Shown here piece by piece: positions 59,440 to 64,000 of a stretch of DNA of 64,000 nucleotides. Each line of letters starts with the position of its first letter. The first letter of the stretch is position 1. The position numbers and the translations under genes were made by a program. The stretch is from Algoriphagus sp. NG3 (GTDB taxonomy: Bacteria > Bacteroidota > Bacteroidia > Cytophagales > Cyclobacteriaceae). Location of the stretch: contig NZ_CP139421.1 of assembly GCF_034119865.1 (NCBI RefSeq), positions 2,666,001 through 2,730,000 of the forward strand, written 5' to 3'. Under the pieces are notes generated by a model. That model saw only the letters and a list, made by a program, of their open reading frames with translations, searched no databases and was not told the origin of the DNA.

Positions 59440-60449
59440 TTTCCTAATAGTTCTATCCAGAGCTTTTTCACTATCTCCCAATCCCATGATTCTGATTTCA
59501 TCCTCGCATTGATAGATATAGATTTAGACAATTCTGGAGAAGCCAGTAATTTAAGCACATAATCCGAAAAGCGTTCATCTATCTCAAGATCAACCATAAA
59601 TCCTTCAACCCCATCCTCAAATAAATATGGTATTCCACCTACTTTTGTAGAAATAACACACATCCCTAAAGCCATGGCTTCCATTACACTCACTGGAGTA
59701 TTATCATAATCCGTAGTGTTTAAGAAAATATCATAATTCTCTGACAGCATAATCCACTCTTCTTTTGAAAGCCCACCTGTAAATTTCACTTGATCAGCTA
59801 TACCAAGGGTGCTCGCTTCGGCCTTAACCTTTTCTAATGAACCGTCTTTATCAGGCCCCACCATACAAAGTTCAGCCTCTGGGTAAAATTTCAAAACCCG
59901 TAAAAGTACAAGGAGAGCACGTTGGGGGTTATAAATTTCATGAAAGGATCTAACCCACAAAATTTTGGGCCTTAAGCGATCCCTCCTTTTAAAGGGATAT
60001 TTCTCAATATTAATAAAGTTTGGAAAAATACTGACCCCTTTAAAGCCTTTCTCTCTAAAAACCTCTCTTAAAAAGCCTGATGGGGAAATTATTCTATAAG
60101 CCTTGTCAAACACAAATTTTGAAAGCAGGGGGCTCGATTCCAAACGGTCTTTAAGAGATCCCCCATGGAGATAAGGGATATATCGAATCTTATAAATCCT
60201 GCAAATTACAGCTGATAAAACTACAAAATTAAAAGCTGATGTACTATATGTATCGATCAGAACGAGAGGATTTCCTTTACGATATTTAATAATGGTAGAT
60301 CCCATGTCTATAAATCTCAATAAAGTGTTTTTCTTCTCTGAGGCAAAAACCGTTGGGTGCATCTTAGCAAGAATCTCTCCTAATGTATCAATAGTAGTGG
60401 GATTAAACCCCTTTCCAGCAAGTTTATTCCCAATATAAATTAACCTCAT
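59436..60449 (-). CDS. Glycosyltransferase family 4
   Basis: 337 residues from the ATG at 60449, which follows the polymerase stop by one base; a frame from 60464 adds five residues. GT4 motifs are RLIYIGNKLAGKGFNPTTIDTLGEILAK, PYLHGGSLKDRL, ELCMVGPDKDGSLEKV and DIFLNTTDYDNTPVSVMEAMALGMCVISTKVGGIPYL with the EX7E element. The acceptor and donor cannot be told from sequence. Confidence 0.92.
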   Translation of the reverse strand: MRLIYIGNKLAGKGFNPTTIDTLGEILAKMHPTVFASEKKNTLLRFIDMGSTIIKYRKGNPLVLIDTYSTSAFNFVVLSAVICRIYKIRYIPYLHGGSLKDRLESSPLLSKFVFDKAYRIISPSGFLREVFREKGFKGVSIFPNFINIEKYPFKRRDRLRPKILWVRSFHEIYNPQRALLVLLRVLKFYPEAELCMVGPDKDGSLEKVKAEASTLGIADQVKFTGGLSKEEWIMLSENYDIFLNTTDYDNTPVSVMEAMALGMCVISTKVGGIPYLFEDGVEGFMVDLEIDERFSDYVLKLLASPELSKSISINARMKSESWDWEIVKKLWIELLGK

Positions 60450-60450
60450 G

Positions 60451-61803
60451 CTATTTGCGGACATTCAAAAGGCTAAGTCCGACAAGCAAGGGGGTGATGT
60501 AAGTTCTCATAGCCGCATGAAAGGTTGTGTATAATGCAATTACAAAAAAAGAAATGAGAATTGCATTTATCATGGGATTAACATTCTTATTTTTAATACC
60601 AAAACCAATTTTCACTAGGATAATAGAAAACAGCAATCCGAAAACTCCATGTTCTGAGAGCAGCCTGCTAAGCTCCACATGCGCCACTACACCATTATGA
60701 AAAATTCTCATATATTTTGAGGCTCCTACTCCAACACCCATAATTAAATGGTCAAACCACAATTCCAAGTCTCCAAAGAAAATATCGTATCGCCCTGTTG
60801 TAAGCGTATTCAATGATTTTTCTTTACTACCCGAAAGTGTCCCGGCTGTCTCACCCTGGTAGCGTAAAGTCAATGCTCCATCCGTAAAGCCATCCACAAT
60901 AAAAAAAGAACCAATTACTATCAGTACACCAAAAAACACATATTTGTTTAAATTTGGCAGCCTGTAATAACGTAAAGCTTTTCTTGGGGCAAATGCCAAG
61001 GAAGCCATTATTATCAAAACACCTACTAACGCACCTACCATTCCACCTCGGGAGAACGTAATAAGCCCCTGAAAAGTAAATAAAAACACTAAAATATAGT
61101 CTAAAGCTTTAAATCCGGAAAATTCCCACTTGTTCACTACAAAAATAAACATTAGAAATGCTCCTAACCCTAGCATGGTAGATACCTGATTGGATCCAAA
61201 TCCCGCTGTTGTCGAGAAATTGGCAGTAAGCTCAAATTCGATTTCGTTCAAGCTTGGGTTTTTTATCCAGAGATAAGGCAAAACAGCAAGAATTGGGTAA
61301 ATGCACAACTTCAAAACAGCGATCAAGCGTTTTTTTGTGAATGTCTGACCTCTTAAAAAGATAACTATAAGACATAGATTAACAGCTCCAAGGGCATTAA
61401 AGACAATGTCAGAAAACACTACTTCTCCAGAAGCATCAAAAAAGAAAGCTGGCAGAAGTAAAATCAATAAAACCCAGCCAACCTTACTTTTTGACCTGCC
61501 ATTGACTATCCCAGCGCACAAGAAAACAAAAAGCAAGTATTTTCCCATCTCATAAGGTATCAGTGGGGCAGTTTGCCCCATTCTCCCCAACAGCTCAAAT
61601 GAAATAAGATAGGAGAAAGATGCCACTATAGGAAAAACATGAAATTTCTTATCGAAGAAAAATATAATTGATGAGAGCAAAACAATATAAAACCATAAAA
61701 TAAAAAAGTAAGGAGTAAATGCAGTAATCCCTCCTAAGAGGAGATGGAACAACACCCAAAACAGTGGCCTTTTTGTTAATAAAATTGATTTTATCAGATT
61801 CAA
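60451..61803 (-). CDS. O-antigen ligase/polymerase-like (Wzy) membrane protein
   Basis: 450 residues, about ten to twelve membrane spans. The periplasmic loop near the C-terminus (TGRYDIFFGDLELWFDHLIMGVGVGASKYMRIFHNGVVAHVELSRLLSEHGVFGLLF) fits the O-antigen ligase/Wzy fold with its His and Arg residues. It should polymerise or ligate repeat units on the periplasmic side. The start is TTG; no ATG was seen upstream. Confidence 0.88.
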   Translation of the reverse strand: MNLIKSILLTKRPLFWVLFHLLLGGITAFTPYFFILWFYIVLLSSIIFFFDKKFHVFPIVASFSYLISFELLGRMGQTAPLIPYEMGKYLLFVFLCAGIVNGRSKSKVGWVLLILLLPAFFFDASGEVVFSDIVFNALGAVNLCLIVIFLRGQTFTKKRLIAVLKLCIYPILAVLPYLWIKNPSLNEIEFELTANFSTTAGFGSNQVSTMLGLGAFLMFIFVVNKWEFSGFKALDYILVFLFTFQGLITFSRGGMVGALVGVLIIMASLAFAPRKALRYYRLPNLNKYVFFGVLIVIGSFFIVDGFTDGALTLRYQGETAGTLSGSKEKSLNTLTTGRYDIFFGDLELWFDHLIMGVGVGASKYMRIFHNGVVAHVELSRLLSEHGVFGLLFSIILVKIGFGIKNKNVNPMINAILISFFVIALYTTFHAAMRTYITPLLVGLSLLNVRK

Positions 61804-61838
61804 TATGAAGTACTTAAGATGAAGTTCAATTAGTAAAA

Positions 61839-62963
61839 TTAAATCAAGTCATTAAACAGTTTCTGACAAGAAATCTCCCAAGTTTGGTCATCCTTTAGTA
61901 TTTCCAGAAACTTGACATCGCTGGAGCCATTGCCAAAATCCTGCTGGCCGATCTTTATTTCAGTTTGTTCTGCATTTTTTATAGCTGAAATTATATCACT
62001 TCTTTCGTATGAAGATTGAATAATAGAAGGTCCATAAGCTCTATTATTCTGTCTGGTCCCAATATTAATACTTGGGATTCCATAATACGGAGCCTCTCTT
62101 ATTCCGGCACTGCTATTACCTATCAAGAATTTAGCGTGTTTGAGTAGAACCAGAAAATATTCAAATCGAATTGATGGGAATATCTTCACCCTAGGGTTAC
62201 CCCTCAAGGTTTCATACCCTTCCAAAATTTGGGAACTTCCCAAGTCATTGTTAGGATAGATGATTATGTAATTATTTGAATCAGAAGAAATGGTTGCAAT
62301 TAGTTCCTGAACTATTTTCGGTAATTGATGATTTTCCGTAGTCACCGGATGGAACATTAAAATAGCAAAGTCTTCAAATTCAATATCATAATAGTTTTTC
62401 GACTCTACAATATCAGGAAGTCCCTCTGAAAACATAATATCTATATCCGGTGACCCAATCACAAAAACCTGATTTTCCAATTCTCCCATTTGGATCAATC
62501 TCTTCTTGGCCAATTCATTTGCCACAAAATGTATATGGCTCATTTTACTTACCGAATGTCTGATTATTTCATCAACAGTCCCTGACACTTCTCCTCCTTC
62601 AATGTGTCCTACTAGAATATTATTCAATGCTCCGACTATTGCTCCTGCCAAAGCCTCCACCCGATCTCCATGAACAATAATCATATCGGGAGTCTCTTCT
62701 TTGATAAAAGAGGAAAGTCCATCAATCGTCTTTGCCAACGTGAGATCCATAGTAGTCTCAGAGGTGAAATTGATAAATTTAAAGATATTGGAAAACCCTG
62801 ACTTCTCTATCTCCTTAACCGTGATACCATACTGATGCTGCATGTGCATACCAGTAGCAAATATATGAACATCAAACAAGCCAGAATTCACACATACTCT
62901 GATCAGAGACTTTAATTTCCCAAAATCTGCCCGTGTCCCGGTTAAAAATAAAATTTTCCTCAT
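61839..62963 (-). CDS. neuC: Hydrolysing UDP-GlcNAc 2-epimerase (NeuC/LegG-like)
   Basis: 374 residues. Family motifs are KILFLTGTRADFGKLKSLI, MIIVHGDRVEALAGAIVGALNNILVGHIEGGEVSGTVDEIIRHSVSKMSHIHFV, and FLIGNSSAGIREAPYYGIPSINIGTRQNNR. These enzymes release ManNAc (or its bacillosamine-derived analogue) from the UDP-sugar, giving the substrate for the next gene, a sialic/legionaminic acid synthase, 6 bp upstream. Which nonulosonic acid is made cannot be told here. Confidence 0.92.
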   Translation of the reverse strand: MRKILFLTGTRADFGKLKSLIRVCVNSGLFDVHIFATGMHMQHQYGITVKEIEKSGFSNIFKFINFTSETTMDLTLAKTIDGLSSFIKEETPDMIIVHGDRVEALAGAIVGALNNILVGHIEGGEVSGTVDEIIRHSVSKMSHIHFVANELAKKRLIQMGELENQVFVIGSPDIDIMFSEGLPDIVESKNYYDIEFEDFAILMFHPVTTENHQLPKIVQELIATISSDSNNYIIIYPNNDLGSSQILEGYETLRGNPRVKIFPSIRFEYFLVLLKHAKFLIGNSSAGIREAPYYGIPSINIGTRQNNRAYGPSIIQSSYERSDIISAIKNAEQTEIKIGQQDFGNGSSDVKFLEILKDDQTWEISCQKLFNDLI

Positions 62964-62969
62964 TTCTAC

Positions 62970-64000
62970 TTACTTAACAACATCCCTCCAACTGATTTGC
63001 TCATCCTCCTCAATATCCCTCGCAGCCACTTTACCAATTACATCTTCATAGAATTCAGCCTTGATCTCTCCTGTACCAGGCCTTTTCACCCAAGTGTTTT
63101 CTTTGCTAAAGACATCTCCCTTCTCGACCCTTTTGATAGAACATAAAGTAGCAAATGCAAAATCAATAGTTACTTGCTCCTCAGCTGCTGGCTCTTTCTT
63201 GCCACCCAACATCTGCTGAATAACTCTACTTCCAAGGATTAACTCCCTAGTACTATCTTCGTCCATCGAACAGACTATATCTGGCCCCTGCCTCTGCATA
63301 TGGTCGGTAAAATGTCTTTCCAATATCACCCCGCCCAGTGCTACAGCTGCAAAACAAGCATGATTGGATACTGTGTGGTCACTTAGGCCAACTGGAATAT
63401 CGGGAAACTCATTCATCAGTTCCTGCATTGCCCCTAGCCTTACCAGATGATTAGGAGTTGGGTATAAATTGGTAGTATGCAATAATGCAAAAGGAACCTT
63501 ATGCTTTTGGATTACTTGTACTGATTTGCGTACACTTTCTAAGCTGTTCATGCCAGTGCTCAAAATCATCGGCTTTCCGAATGATGCTATATGATTTAAT
63601 AATGGATGATTGTTGCATTCTCCACTCCCTATCTTAAAGGCAGAAACTCCCATCTTTTGGAGACGGTCAGCCGCCGCTCTTGAAAAAGGGGTAGATATAA
63701 AAATCATCCCCTTAGAATGCACATAATCCATTAATGCTATTTCATCCTCTTCATTCAGTGCGCACTTAGCCATGATATCGTAAATTGATTCAGTAGCATT
63801 GCCTGGAATCACTGATTTGGCAGCTTTACTCATTTCATCTTCGACTATATGTGTCTGATGTTTCAGTACCTCCACGCCTGCCCTAGCGGCAGCATCCACC
63901 ATCTCAAAAGCCACCTTTAAACTTCCACCATGATTAATCCCAAGTTCTGCTATCACCAAAGGTGGATATGCCTTTCCAACAGCTCTGTTTCCAATTTTAA
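62970..64000 (-). CDS. neuB: N-acetylneuraminate/legionaminate synthase, 5' end beyond window
   Basis: Reading continues in frame to the window edge ([19 protein letters not shown]), so the true start lies outside; the TTG at 63959 is internal. The NeuB barrel shows [60 protein letters not shown] and [16 protein letters not shown]. The C-terminal SAF domain is at the end ([22 protein letters not shown]). It condenses the hexosamine product of the adjacent 2-epimerase with phosphoenolpyruvate to a nine-carbon acid for the surface polysaccharide. Confidence 0.93.
   Translation of the reverse strand, partial: KIGNRAVGKAYPPLVIAELGINHGGSLKVAFEMVDAAARAGVEVLKHQTHIVEDEMSKAAKSVIPGNATESIYDIMAKCALNEEDEIALMDYVHSKGMIFISTPFSRAAADRLQKMGVSAFKIGSGECNNHPLLNHIASFGKPMILSTGMNSLESVRKSVQVIQKHKVPFALLHTTNLYPTPNHLVRLGAMQELMNEFPDIPVGLSDHTVSNHACFAAVALGGVILERHFTDHMQRQGPDIVCSMDEDSTRELILGSRVIQQMLGGKKEPAAEEQVTIDFAFATLCSIKRVEKGDVFSKENTWVKRPGTGEIKAEFYEDVIGKVAARDIEEDEQISWRDVVK

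Overview
The window reads as chromosome of a Bacteroidota bacterium, most like a marine or soil Cytophagales/Cyclobacteriaceae type (the genus is a guess). Support comes from SusC/SusD pairs with SusE, an ECF sigma/FecR pair, type IX secretion components (PorP/SprF, an OmpA/PD40/TPR protein, a gliding-type C-terminal sorting domain), and lipoproteins with a Cys at residue 19-24. Most genes are on the minus strand.

Layout. (1) 1-12356: two secreted or surface adhesin-like proteins, one of them a 2060-residue collagen-like protein with 36 repeat units, then a T9SS trio (sorting-domain cargo, OmpA-type protein, PorP/SprF). (2) 12357-14200: a very A+T-rich gap and an orphan LuxR-type response regulator. 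(3) 14507-33360: a polysaccharide utilization region read right to left: AraC/TPR regulator, ECF sigma factor, FecR anti-sigma, SusC with STN domain, SusD, SusE, two GH76 endo-alpha-1,6-mannanases, then a second SusC/SusD pair. (4) 33576-36942: ankyrin lipoprotein, acyltransferase, Vsr nuclease beside the C-terminal relic of a cytosine methyltransferase, DinB-like protein. (5) 37107-48687: secreted phosphatase, GntR regulator, sugar MFS transporter, ROK kinase, a secreted six-hairpin glycosidase, GH92 alpha-mannosidase and a mannose-6-phosphate isomerase fusion, ending at the decayed C-terminus of a SusD gene. (6) 48967-50960: small membrane proteins and a Cys-rich metal-binding protein. (7) 51467-64000: a surface-polysaccharide locus with nonulosonic (sialic-like) acid synthesis genes, a Wzy-like polymerase, glycosyltransferases, a CapK-like adenylate-forming enzyme, an epimerase, an FkbM methyltransferase and a WecA-type initiating transferase; a plus-strand cassette (methyltransferase, formyltransferase, polysaccharide deacetylase) sits inside it.

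Regions 3 and 5 together look like an alpha-mannan or high-mannose-glycan degradation island. GH76 enzymes would cut the alpha-1,6 backbone, SusCD/E would bind and import oligomers, GH92 would remove side-chain mannose, and MFS, ROK kinase and isomerase would bring mannose to fructose-6-phosphate. This substrate assignment is inferred from enzyme families. Intergenic DNA is rich in small hairpins, miniature inverted-repeat elements and gene relics, showing that the island has been rearranged.

No tRNA, rRNA, CRISPR array or intact insertion sequence was recognised. Several start codons were moved from the longest reading frame to an internal ATG; this is stated in each entry.
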